Assembly: GCA_910584245.1 (NCBI GenBank)
Contig: CAJTZF010000025.1
Coordinates: 1 to 41,468 of the forward strand
DNA: 41,468 bases
Reading direction: 5' to 3'
Origin: an uncultured Eubacterium sp.
GTDB taxonomy: Bacteria > Bacillota > Clostridia > Lachnospirales > Lachnospiraceae
Below are positions 1 to 8,134 of this stretch, piece after piece (the stretch's first letter is position 1; the number at the start of each line of letters is the position of its first letter). A program made the position numbers and the translations under genes. The notes beneath the pieces were generated by a model that was not told where the DNA came from, did not search any database, and saw only the letters and a list, made by a program, of their open reading frames with translations.

Positions 1-37
1 TTTTAGGAGAAAATTTTTCCCATTTTTCTATTGACAT
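1..37 (-). CDS. possible 5' end of the next gene, cut by the window edge
   Basis: Downstream of the ATPase gene an ATG at 37 opens a frame (MSIEKWEKFSPK) that runs off the window. An FtsX/MacB-type permease would be the expected partner of the ATPase, but only 12 residues are visible and no good ribosome site precedes the ATG, so this rests on position alone. Confidence 0.2.
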   Translation of the reverse strand, partial: MSIEKWEKFSPK

Positions 38-63
38 TTATTAGCTGGACTTTATTATTTATA

Positions 64-822
64 CTACCAGTTCATCTCCTGTAAATAATCTCTCAACTTC
101 TTTTCCCTTTTTTCATCTGACTCAACATATTTTCCAAGGTCACAATTTCCACACACCTTTCCGTCGCGGAAAAATAAGACACGATTTCCTCTCAATGCAG
201 ATTTTATATCATGCGTAACCATAATGACACTTTGTCCTTTTTCATTTATATCACTAAGAATATCTAATACCGCCAAGCTGGCTGCCGAATTGAGCGCACC
301 TGTCGGCTCATCTGCAAATACCACCTCCGGGTCATTAACAATGGCCCGAACAATTGCACACCGTTGTGCTTCCCCACCGGAAACCTGGTTTGGATATTTT
401 TTTTGAATATCTTCACTAATATGTACTTTATTAAATAATTCCTTTGCCTTTTGTATCAGCTCTTTTTTATTATGGTTTTTTAATATTCCCGCCGCCAAAA
501 TATTATCCATTATACTCATATATTCCAACAAAAACATCTGCTGAAAAACAAATCCACAATGTTCTTTACGAAAACCAGCTAACTCATTACTTGTCAGATT
601 AGAAATTTCTTTTCCATTTATCTCGATAAAACCGCTGCTTGGCTTATCCATCCCGGAAAGTACATACATCAACGTTGATTTTCCAGCCCCTGAGGGCCCC
701 ATAATTACTGTGAAATCCCCTTTATAAATATCAATATCCAGGTGCGTTAATATATTTGCCGCTGTCCCTTCCCTTTCAAATCTCTTACATAAATCCCTTG
801 CTTTTATTATAATCTCCTTCAT
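64..822 (-). CDS. ABC transporter ATP-binding protein, MacB/LolD type
   Basis: This is a 252-residue cytoplasmic ATPase of the MacB/LolD/SalX class, which powers FtsX-like permeases in peptide export or antimicrobial-peptide resistance. Visible motifs are Walker A GPSGAGKST, Q-loop FVFQQ, signature VSGGEAQR, Walker B VVFADEPTGALN and the H-loop VTHD. The start at 822 is chosen because AAAGGAGATAAC lies just ahead of it; an in-frame upstream ATG at 840 falls inside the NRPS gene. Its start is one base past the NRPS stop, so the two are surely co-transcribed. The permease partner is not in the window and probably lies to the left. Role in exporting, or giving immunity to, the NRPS product is inference. 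Confidence 0.9.
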   Translation of the reverse strand: MKEIIIKARDLCKRFEREGTAANILTHLDIDIYKGDFTVIMGPSGAGKSTLMYVLSGMDKPSSGFIEINGKEISNLTSNELAGFRKEHCGFVFQQMFLLEYMSIMDNILAAGILKNHNKKELIQKAKELFNKVHISEDIQKKYPNQVSGGEAQRCAIVRAIVNDPEVVFADEPTGALNSAASLAVLDILSDINEKGQSVIMVTHDIKSALRGNRVLFFRDGKVCGNCDLGKYVESDEKREKKLRDYLQEMNW

Positions 823-823
823 G

Positions 824-3800
824 TTATCTCCTTTCCTCAAATGTTACTTGTTCATCAAATTCCTTTTTGCAAATACTTCGAATTTGCATTTCATATTTTG
901 GATCGCACTGTATAATCAGGCGGATAGCATTTTTAAAAAATACCATTTGAATAAAAATCCCTCGAAAACAAATATCCTTTGAGTATTCTTTTTTATCCTT
1001 AAATATCTCATCTAAGACATCCGGGTTATACTCTATTTCCGCCACATTAATATTTACTAACGGATACCTCTCAATACGACTAAAATCTATATTTTCCTGA
1101 TCAATAAGGTTGGGATATTTGTATCTCATTTCTCCTTGCAGCATTGTATCAATTAATGTTTGCATGGAGGAATCATCCCCATGCCTATAGTTTAACTGAT
1201 ACAAATTGATAAATAATCCCATTACATGCGCGTTATCCTTTTCTCTTCCATGATGGACGTAAAGTACTGGGATATCCCCCTTATAATCATTATTATAAAG
1301 GCTATGTATTCTATCTAACAGCTTGGCAATATAAGTTGGTGCATTTTTCTCAATCTGTTTTCGAATTTCCGGATTCTTACTTATTGCAACAATCTCTAAA
1401 TTATTTTTTTGTTGAAATGCTTTTGTGTATTCCTCCTTATATAATATCCTAATACGTTCGTCGCAACGCCTTTTCTTTACAAATGCTCCATAACTTACTG
1501 GTTCTTTAACAAGTTTTTCATGATTTGCACAAAAAACCATCTGTAACTCCTGATTCCAAATATGAATAGAAACCATATCACTTACCATGTGATGTGAAAA
1601 GATATACACGATATGCATATAATCTGATATTTTAACAACATAATGCATAGTAAGTAACATCATTTGTTCATAACGCTCTAAACTACAACCAATCTTTTCA
1701 ATGCTCTTAAAAAGTGTTTGCCTCTCTTCCCTACTTAATAATGACGCATTATAATACGGTATATAAATCCCTTCTTCATTTTCTACCTCTAATATTTCCC
1801 GATTTATAGGATCATAATAACTGCGCAAAACAGACTGCCGTCTTATTAATATTGCAATCCTGTGCATAATCTCTTGTTTCGCAAATTTCCCAATTATTAT
1901 CTGTTTCCCGACACATACACCTGAAAAACTAGACTCCGTAAAAATCTTTTGTCTAAATAACATTTTATAAGTAAACTGAATGTTTTCCTTACTTAACTTT
2001 GCATTCTTTTTAAACTCCCCTTCTATCATTCTTTCAGTCCATTCATTTATTTCCTTTTGTTTCGAATGTACATATTCCTTTGTACACTGATATAAATAAT
2101 ATACGAACTGTCCTACTTCCTCCTTACTTATTTTTTCTGCGGCATATATCCGATAAGAAATAGATCCATCCTTTATAATAACATCAATAAAAAACAAATT
2201 CGCGCCATACATTTCATCCGGATAAATTTGCTCAATATAAATCCCTGATTGATTTGCTCTTTCATATAATTCCTCTTCAAATATAACGTGGATTATTACA
2301 TCGTTTGTGTCTCCAACAACCCCAAATTGCCCAATCGGGCATGTCCCATAATTTGAAATTCTCGAATCGCCCAGCAGCTCGGTAGTTATGCCGGACCCTC
2401 TAAACTCAGTTATTGCATGATTAATAATAAAGTATAAAAGATTTTCAATTTTCTCATTTTCCTTCTTACCTTGCCTTAATAAATATTTTCCAATACCTTG
2501 GTCAATATTCAATGTATACTTATATTCCATCTTCCTTTGATTTCTTCTAACGGAAACTTTATTTTTGTCTAACCAGTCAAAAAACTCTTTATTTTCTAAT
2601 TCTCTGGCCTCTCCAGCTTCTAGCCTTCCAAACGCCATCCAGTCATTATACATATTAAGAAACGCGTCTAATAATAATAAATAGGTTGTATTATCACAAA
2701 ACAGTAGATTTAAAGAAAGTGCAACATACTGTATCCCCCCTCTTTTTATCTGAATTAATACAAATGGATATTGTATCTGTTTCACTAATATATTTTTAAT
2801 TTCCTGTTCTACCGCTTGTCTATTCTCTACTCCCTCTATGGCACAAGTCAATATAGGAGCAATTTCCTCTCCCAGAATTAACATCTGGGAATCCGGTTTA
2901 TATCTATATTTCAAAAGGGAAAAACTATTAACTAAATTTTCATATATTATGTTTAATGTTAAAACATCTATTCGAGAGGAAAGTTTAAGAGAAATCACAT
3001 GAAAAGGTAGCCTGGCATAGGATAACATACTTTGATAAGGCGATAATCCATATTGCTTTTTTTCAACCGAATTAACGGAACTATAAATATTGTTTCTATC
3101 CGTTACAATCGCTGCAATTTCCTCTGCGTTTCGTGCAGTTACAATTTCTCCCAAATCAATATTTATATGTTCCTTTTTCAACGCTGAAACAAACCGAATT
3201 GCACTAATTGAATTTCCACCTAACTCAAAAAAATTATCCTTACTCCCTACCTTTTTTACCCCTAAAACATTTGTCATAATATCGCATATCTTTTTTTCCA
3301 GTTCGTTACGGGGTGCGACATATTCACTTTCACTTTTTATTTCAAATTTCAATAACTTGCTTTTATCAACCTTTCCGTTAATCGTTACTGGTATCTCATC
3401 AATCTGCGTGAAATAATCTGGAATCATATAAGAAGGAAGTATTTTAGAAAGCTCGTTTCTGACTAATTCTATACTGATCTTTTGATCCGAAACTAAAAAT
3501 GCCGCTAAACATTTCTCCCCATAGTTATTATTTATAGCAAGAACAGTACAATCATTAACCAATTCCGTTCTTCGAATTCCTACTTCCACCTCATTTAACT
3601 CAATACGATACCCCCTTATCTTCACTTGTTCGTCTATCCTCCCGAGAAATTCGATGTTTCCATCCGGAAGCCACCTTGCCAAATCACCTGAACGGTACAT
3701 CTTTCCTTCCCCATAAGGATTATCTACAAATACACGATTCGTCAATTCCTTTTGGTTATGATATCCTCTGGCAACGCCCTTCCCTCCTATACAAAGTTCT

Positions 3801-4699
3801 CCAGGTACACCGATATCACAAAGATTATTTCCTTCACATATGTATATCCAATAATTTGTATGAGGTTTTCCAATCGGAATCCGCTTAGGAATATGCTCTC
3901 CTTTTTTACAGGACCAATAAGCTGCACAGATTGTTGACTCTGTCGGACCATATGCATTAATATAATTTACATATTGAACAATATTTTCAACGACAGCATG
4001 ATTTGCCTCCGAACCGGCAGTCAACATAAGTTTACAATTAACCTTTTTCATCTGTGATGCAAACTGTGGCGGAAAAGATATTAATGTTATTTTCTCTTTC
4101 TCAACAAACTGACATAGATATTCGATATCATTAATATACTCTCGCTCGGGTATAAAAAGTGTCGCCCCATTTAAGAGTGCAAGCATAATTTGTCCAACAG
4201 AAGCATCAAATGTTATACTTGCAAATAATAATAAACGATCTTCTTCCTGTACATCATAATCGGCGCCGCAACATTTACAAAAATTTACCAAGTTGCGGTG
4301 TTCTATCATTACCCCTTTAGGATTACCAGTTGTTCCTGAAGTATAAATCATATAAACAAGATCCTCTGGTGTTACAACGGATTCAAAATGAAACGGATAT
4401 CCTTGTACTTCAGACAGTATTTCCAACGAAAGAATAGGAAGCTCACTTACTATATCACAACCGAAAGTTACAATCGCTTTAGGTCTGCAATCAGAAATCT
4501 TAAATTCTATTCTCTCCCCTGGTTCTGCCGGATCAATCGGAACATAACATGCCCCCGCTTTTATAATCCCTATAATACCTATAATCATTTCCATACTCCA
4601 CGTAGATAAAATAACAACATAGTCTCCAGACTTTACACCATGCGTGCGTAAACGGCTTCCCAACTTATTCGCTGCCTTATTTAACTGATCATAGGTCAT
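824..4699 (-). CDS. nonribosomal peptide synthetase, N-terminally truncated (A-T-E*-C)
   Basis: This 1291-residue NRPS fragment starts inside the adenylation domain, at MTYDQLN; the usual first 20-30 residues are missing. Motifs: A3 YTSGTTGNPKG (119-129), A5 NAYGPTE (248-254), A7 YRSGDLARW, A8 GRIDEQVKIRGYRIE, A10 Lys443 (NGKVDK), and a carrier domain with GGNS, Ser497. Residues about 550-880 look like an epimerization-type condensation domain, but the HHxxxDG site is replaced by LLFCDNT (665-671). Residues about 905-1285 form a second condensation domain with HHMVSD (1036-1041). No thioesterase or further A domain follows. A hand-read specificity code of D-A-G-S-L-A-A-I-C resembles phenylalanine-type pockets with Trp239 replaced by Gly, suggesting a large hydrophobic or aromatic substrate. 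The only start is an ATGA overlap with the truncated exporter, with a stop codon five codons upstream in frame. Probably inactive. Confidence 0.85.
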   Translation of the reverse strand: MTYDQLNKAANKLGSRLRTHGVKSGDYVVILSTWSMEMIIGIIGIIKAGACYVPIDPAEPGERIEFKISDCRPKAIVTFGCDIVSELPILSLEILSEVQGYPFHFESVVTPEDLVYMIYTSGTTGNPKGVMIEHRNLVNFCKCCGADYDVQEEDRLLLFASITFDASVGQIMLALLNGATLFIPEREYINDIEYLCQFVEKEKITLISFPPQFASQMKKVNCKLMLTAGSEANHAVVENIVQYVNYINAYGPTESTICAAYWSCKKGEHIPKRIPIGKPHTNYWIYICEGNNLCDIGVPGELCIGGKGVARGYHNQKELTNRVFVDNPYGEGKMYRSGDLARWLPDGNIEFLGRIDEQVKIRGYRIELNEVEVGIRRTELVNDCTVLAINNNYGEKCLAAFLVSDQKISIELVRNELSKILPSYMIPDYFTQIDEIPVTINGKVDKSKLLKFEIKSESEYVAPRNELEKKICDIMTNVLGVKKVGSKDNFFELGGNSISAIRFVSALKKEHINIDLGEIVTARNAEEIAAIVTDRNNIYSSVNSVEKKQYGLSPYQSMLSYARLPFHVISLKLSSRIDVLTLNIIYENLVNSFSLLKYRYKPDSQMLILGEEIAPILTCAIEGVENRQAVEQEIKNILVKQIQYPFVLIQIKRGGIQYVALSLNLLFCDNTTYLLLLDAFLNMYNDWMAFGRLEAGEARELENKEFFDWLDKNKVSVRRNQRKMEYKYTLNIDQGIGKYLLRQGKKENEKIENLLYFIINHAITEFRGSGITTELLGDSRISNYGTCPIGQFGVVGDTNDVIIHVIFEEELYERANQSGIYIEQIYPDEMYGANLFFIDVIIKDGSISYRIYAAEKISKEEVGQFVYYLYQCTKEYVHSKQKEINEWTERMIEGEFKKNAKLSKENIQFTYKMLFRQKIFTESSFSGVCVGKQIIIGKFAKQEIMHRIAILIRRQSVLRSYYDPINREILEVENEEGIYIPYYNASLLSREERQTLFKSIEKIGCSLERYEQMMLLTMHYVVKISDYMHIVYIFSHHMVSDMVSIHIWNQELQMVFCANHEKLVKEPVSYGAFVKKRRCDERIRILYKEEYTKAFQQKNNLEIVAISKNPEIRKQIEKNAPTYIAKLLDRIHSLYNNDYKGDIPVLYVHHGREKDNAHVMGLFINLYQLNYRHGDDSSMQTLIDTMLQGEMRYKYPNLIDQENIDFSRIERYPLVNINVAEIEYNPDVLDEIFKDKKEYSKDICFRGIFIQMVFFKNAIRLIIQCDPKYEMQIRSICKKEFDEQVTFEERR

Positions 4700-6095
4700 A
4701 GATTGATATTGTCATCATTCTCACCACATTGATAAGAAACACCTTTTTCCAGAATAAGCTTTGTAAGACCTGATTGCTCAATGGCAAAATCCACTTTTTG
4801 ATCCGAAAATTCTTTATGCATAGTTATATTTGTAATAATATCTGCATCAAATACGAATACATCCTGTTGCATCACCGACATATATTCATAAAGGCTTTCC
4901 GATTTTATGTTCGACAACTCGTTATCATCAATAGTAATAGAACCTTCATAATCACGATAATACCCCATTAATAAGTTTAAAATTGTTGATTTTCCGCTTC
5001 CACTCACTCCCACAATTGCATAACTTTTGCCTTTTTCAAAACATAAATTCAAGTTGTTTATCACCTTACGGTCCCCATAAGAATAGGAAACATCCCGAAA
5101 TAAAATTTTATTATGAAATCCGGTTATACTAATATTCCCATCATCACTTTTACTGTCCTCAGCAATCTCAAAAGTTTTATCCATTAGTCCCTTTGCCGCA
5201 GACATCTTACTGATAATTTGCGGAATTGCCGATAACGGATTAATAATATAATTCACCAACTGGATATATGCGGCCACAACTCCAATTGATAGATATCTTT
5301 TAATCACAAGTACTGATCCGACCAAAAACACAACAACAAATACAAATAACCCTGAACATTCTGATGCTACCGAAATGTAATTTAACATCTTTCTTTTTTT
5401 ATACTTTGACTTCTCTAAATCGCCATTTGCTTTTTCATATAATTTTTCGATTTCATTTTGTACCTTAAAACTCTTAATAACAGTAAATCCTGCCAACATA
5501 TCTTTAATGTATGAGAAGAAGTTTTCATTTTTATTAGATACAATGTGTTCCTGCTGCTTAATTCTTTTTCCAAAAATCAAAGTTGCAACTAGCGGCAATA
5601 TAGACGAAATAATTACGCACAAAAAGAAAAATGCGTTTGTAATCACCATAGCAACCAAACTACCCACAAGTAAAAAGATTTGCTCCGGAAATTTAAACAC
5701 ATTTTCTAAATAATTTAATTCGATTGAATTAACGTCATTGCTCAATACTGATAAATAGCTTCCTATACTCTTCTTTTGAAAGGAATTAAGATTTTTATTT
5801 TGAACTAACTTAAATACCTTATTTTTATATGTAGACAATGCTTTACGATAAAAACGATTTTGAAAAAATAACGCCGCATGCATTACTAAACCATAACACA
5901 CCAAAGTACTAATACATAAATATATCATAGACGGAAGTTTCTCTAAACTATCCGATAATGCAAAATTCATAATAATTTCCATCAAAAAAGCAAATAGGAT
6001 ATTCATAAACGACTTTACAATCCCTAAGAAAACTCCTAATATAAAATTTATTTTATTATGTTCTAAATACCCTGATAAATAATATTTTTTCCCAT
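4696..6095 (-). pseudogene. type I ABC exporter, frameshifted at the 5' end and truncated before the signature motif
   Basis: The open frame 4696-6006 encodes a six-helix ABC exporter core followed by half of a nucleotide-binding domain: Walker A GVSGSGKST and Q-loop MQQD are present. The protein stops at GENDDNINL, exactly where the signature (SGGQ), Walker B and H-loop should follow, so it cannot hydrolyse ATP. The 5' end is also damaged. A well-placed ribosome site (AAGGAG) precedes an ATG at 6095, but that frame closes after ten codons. Adding one A to the A6 run (6085-6090) would give MGKKYYLSGYLEHNKIN joined in frame to the rest, which fits a normal exporter N-terminus. The ATG at 6006 has no ribosome site. 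Likely the exporter for the NRPS product, now dead. Confidence 0.8.
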
Positions 6096-6172
6096 TTTAG
6101 TTATAACTCCTTATTACCAATAGCAGTAATTCAAAAAATAAATTATAATTGCAAATATTTTTATTATTATAT

Positions 6173-6202
6173 ACTATATTAAAAATTAAATTAAGATATC
6201 AA
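6173..6202 (-). promoter_or_regulatory. candidate promoter for the NRPS/ABC genes
   Basis: On the minus strand TTGATA (6197-6202) is followed after 18 bases by TATAGT (6173-6178), about 80 bases ahead of the ribosome site at the start of the exporter. The stretch 6110-6275 is otherwise AT-rich and shows no gene. Confidence 0.4.
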
Positions 6203-6275
6203 AAAACTTTATATTACTATAATACACAATTTTCTTAATAAAGCCAACACCTTTTTTATTATTTATAAAGGGACA

Positions 6276-6309
6276 TAAAAATCCGGCAGCCTTTAAAATG
6301 ACCACCGGA
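6276..6309 (-). terminator. rho-independent terminator after the M56 peptidase gene
   Basis: On the minus strand the arms TCCGGTGGTC and GGCTGCCGGA pair over ten positions, including wobble pairs, around an 8-base loop, and are followed by TTTTTATG. It lies 31 bases past the peptidase stop codon. Confidence 0.75.
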
Positions 6310-6340
6310 CAAAAAATTTACACTCTTTACTTGACAACAT

Positions 6341-7585
6341 CTATAACATTTTATAAAGAATCGTCATCCAATTTTCTTTCGGTTTTTCATAGGGAATCCG
6401 GGCAATCTTTTCCTTTGTGTCCGTTTCATAAAAACAAGAACACCCGCCGCCTCCCAGTCCGGGAAACTTTTGGAACCCGCCAAACACAATATATATATCC
6501 CCCTCTGCATTCCTTTGGCGCAGAAAACACTCAAATGCCTGCCGATCGACATAAACATAATCATCGTCATAGTGGATCATCCGCCCAAGGCTCTGGCTGT
6601 CCGCGGAGAGAATCGTACCTTCCTGTTTATACTCATAAACCAGCATACTATCTATCTCACTGCATCTCGCATATGAGCTACTATGTATCCCCACAAACAA
6701 TAAACCGATCGCCACGGCTGCTATGACCGCGCCCCCGACGCAAACCATTTTCCGATATGGCTGAAAAGCCGCAATATTCCTGATCCTCCTTTTCATTTCC
6801 AGAAATTCTTTTTCTCCCACATAAGTGACCGCAGAGGAAACCGCCCCCTGCTGGGTGCAGAGCAGCTTCAGACTTTTCAAAAGCATCTGTCCATACGCGT
6901 ACGCGTCCCCTCCAGTGTTTTGTATACAAACCCTGTCACACATATCCTCCAAATCCGCCCGGAGATATTTCTGGCATACTGATAGAAATGGATTGACCCA
7001 TATCAGACACCGTATAATGTCCCATGCAAAGTACCACCAAAGATGCCCTAATCTGCCATGTATACGTTCGTGCTGTACAATCGTCTCCAGCTCTGCCGCA
7101 CTATAGTCCGTCACCATAATCTGGGGTAACACGATCATAGGCCTTATTAATCCAATCGTAAATGGCGTGATATTCATATCCGTGACACGGACTTCCCGGT
7201 CTCCCACATAGGTCCGCCCCATACGGGAAACAATTCTTCGCAAATGCAGCCGTTTTCCAAATATGCACACGAAAGCCACCGCTATGCCCGCCATGTAAAT
7301 GCGCCCAATCCACAGACAGTGTGTCGTAATATATATCAGCCGTCCTGTTGCCATGAGAACAATGACATTTTCATAAAATAATCTCAATTTTCCCAAAAAG
7401 GGAATCATAAGAAATAACGACCACAAAATCCCCTTTGCAAAAATACCTCTCGAAAATACCGTCCTTCGCAATAACATAACGATACCAGTTAAGACAAAGG
7501 AAAAAATAGCGCACCGCTCAAACTGCAACGTCAAATAAACGGCGCTTGAATCGAGAAATGCGCCAAATTGTGACAAGCTGGACAT
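6341..7585 (-). CDS. BlaR1/MecR1-like M56 family membrane peptidase
   Basis: This is a membrane-bound zinc metallopeptidase of family M56. N-terminal hydrophobic segments lead to the catalytic HERIH (HExxH) near residue 173, with GRLGHLWWYFAW after it. A further membrane segment near residues 280-300 precedes an outside tail of about 110 residues. The tail is too short for the penicillin-binding sensor of true BlaR1, so the signal sensed is unknown. In this family the sensor activates an internal protease that inactivates the partner BlaI-type repressor. ATG at 7585 is preferred because AAGGGG lies eight bases upstream; a GTG at 7594 would overlap the repressor stop. No beta-lactamase gene is nearby. 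Confidence 0.85.
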   Translation of the reverse strand: MSSLSQFGAFLDSSAVYLTLQFERCAIFSFVLTGIVMLLRRTVFSRGIFAKGILWSLFLMIPFLGKLRLFYENVIVLMATGRLIYITTHCLWIGRIYMAGIAVAFVCIFGKRLHLRRIVSRMGRTYVGDREVRVTDMNITPFTIGLIRPMIVLPQIMVTDYSAAELETIVQHERIHGRLGHLWWYFAWDIIRCLIWVNPFLSVCQKYLRADLEDMCDRVCIQNTGGDAYAYGQMLLKSLKLLCTQQGAVSSAVTYVGEKEFLEMKRRIRNIAAFQPYRKMVCVGGAVIAAVAIGLLFVGIHSSSYARCSEIDSMLVYEYKQEGTILSADSQSLGRMIHYDDDYVYVDRQAFECFLRQRNAEGDIYIVFGGFQKFPGLGGGGCSCFYETDTKEKIARIPYEKPKENWMTILYKML

Positions 7586-7590
7586 AACCG

Positions 7591-8007
7591 TCACCCCTTC
7601 TTCTGCTCTCTGCTTCTTCTCAAAATTTCTTCCAGCTCTTCTATCTGTTCATCCGTCAAATCAAAACTCTGTAATAATGCCGATATCGCATTTGTCGCCG
7701 CCCGTGTTTTGTTTCCAGAGAAATAGCTGTCCGTAAAATTCTCCGTCTTTTCTTTCAGGCACTCGTCCCTCGTCCGGAGCGGCGTGTAATGGTAAACTCT
7801 CGAGTCGGCCGGATCTACTTCATATCCAAGCAATCTTTTCTGGGTTAGCCGGTTCATCAACACCCGTATCATCTTTGGCGTCATAGGATCATCGGTCCCC
7901 TTCATGCGCCGGATTACCTCAGCAGAGGTCAAGGAAGTCTCACTTTGCCAAAGGATCTCCATAATCCTCCATTCGCTCTCACTTGGCGCCCGTTCGTCCT
8001 TTCTCAC
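7591..8007 (-). CDS. BlaI/MecI/CopY family transcriptional repressor
   Basis: This small winged-helix repressor of the BlaI/MecI/CopY family reads SESEWRIMEILWQ near the start, then SAEVIRRM, MTPKMIRVLMNRL and DSRVYHYTPL, the usual helix-turn-helix and wing order. The acidic C-terminal helices (EQIEELEEILRR) are the dimer region. Translation may start at GTG 8007, with AAGGTG upstream, or at GTG 8016, three codons earlier. It lies directly upstream of the M56 peptidase, forming the standard repressor-protease pair. A palindrome AACATATGTT sits in its promoter region, so it probably represses its own operon. Target genes other than this operon cannot be told from the window. Confidence 0.88.
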   Translation of the reverse strand: MRKDERAPSESEWRIMEILWQSETSLTSAEVIRRMKGTDDPMTPKMIRVLMNRLTQKRLLGYEVDPADSRVYHYTPLRTRDECLKEKTENFTDSYFSGNKTRAATNAISALLQSFDLTDEQIEELEEILRRSREQKKG

Positions 8008-8034
8008 CGCTATCACCTTCTTCCAAACTTATAT

Positions 8035-8073
8035 AGTATATCGGATCATACCCGCCAATCATTAACATATGTT
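8035..8073 (-). promoter_or_regulatory. promoter and probable BlaI-type operator
   Basis: On the minus strand a -10 element TATACT lies at 8035-8040. The perfect palindrome AACATATGTT (8064-8073) sits near the -35 position and has the ACATATGT core known from MecI/BlaI operators. The -35 itself is weak, as is usual for an operator-covered promoter. Confidence 0.5.
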
Positions 8074-8090
8074 TATCTTTTGCGCGCAAT

Positions 8091-8115
8091 ATACCATTTC
8101 CCTTTCAAATGGTAT
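8091..8115 (-). terminator. hairpin downstream of the polysaccharide operon
   Basis: ATACCATTT and AAATGGTAT form a perfect 9-bp stem with a 7-base loop, 20 bases after the last glycosyltransferase stop. No U-run follows, so it may be a weak terminator or an RNA 3'-end stabiliser rather than a strong stop. Confidence 0.45.
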
Positions 8116-8134
8116 AAGCCCGCTACTCTTTCGT

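Noticed and set aside
6341..8016. Beta-lactam resistance module
   Set aside because: The repressor and M56 protease are present, but there is no beta-lactamase or penicillin-binding gene and no PBP-like sensor domain.
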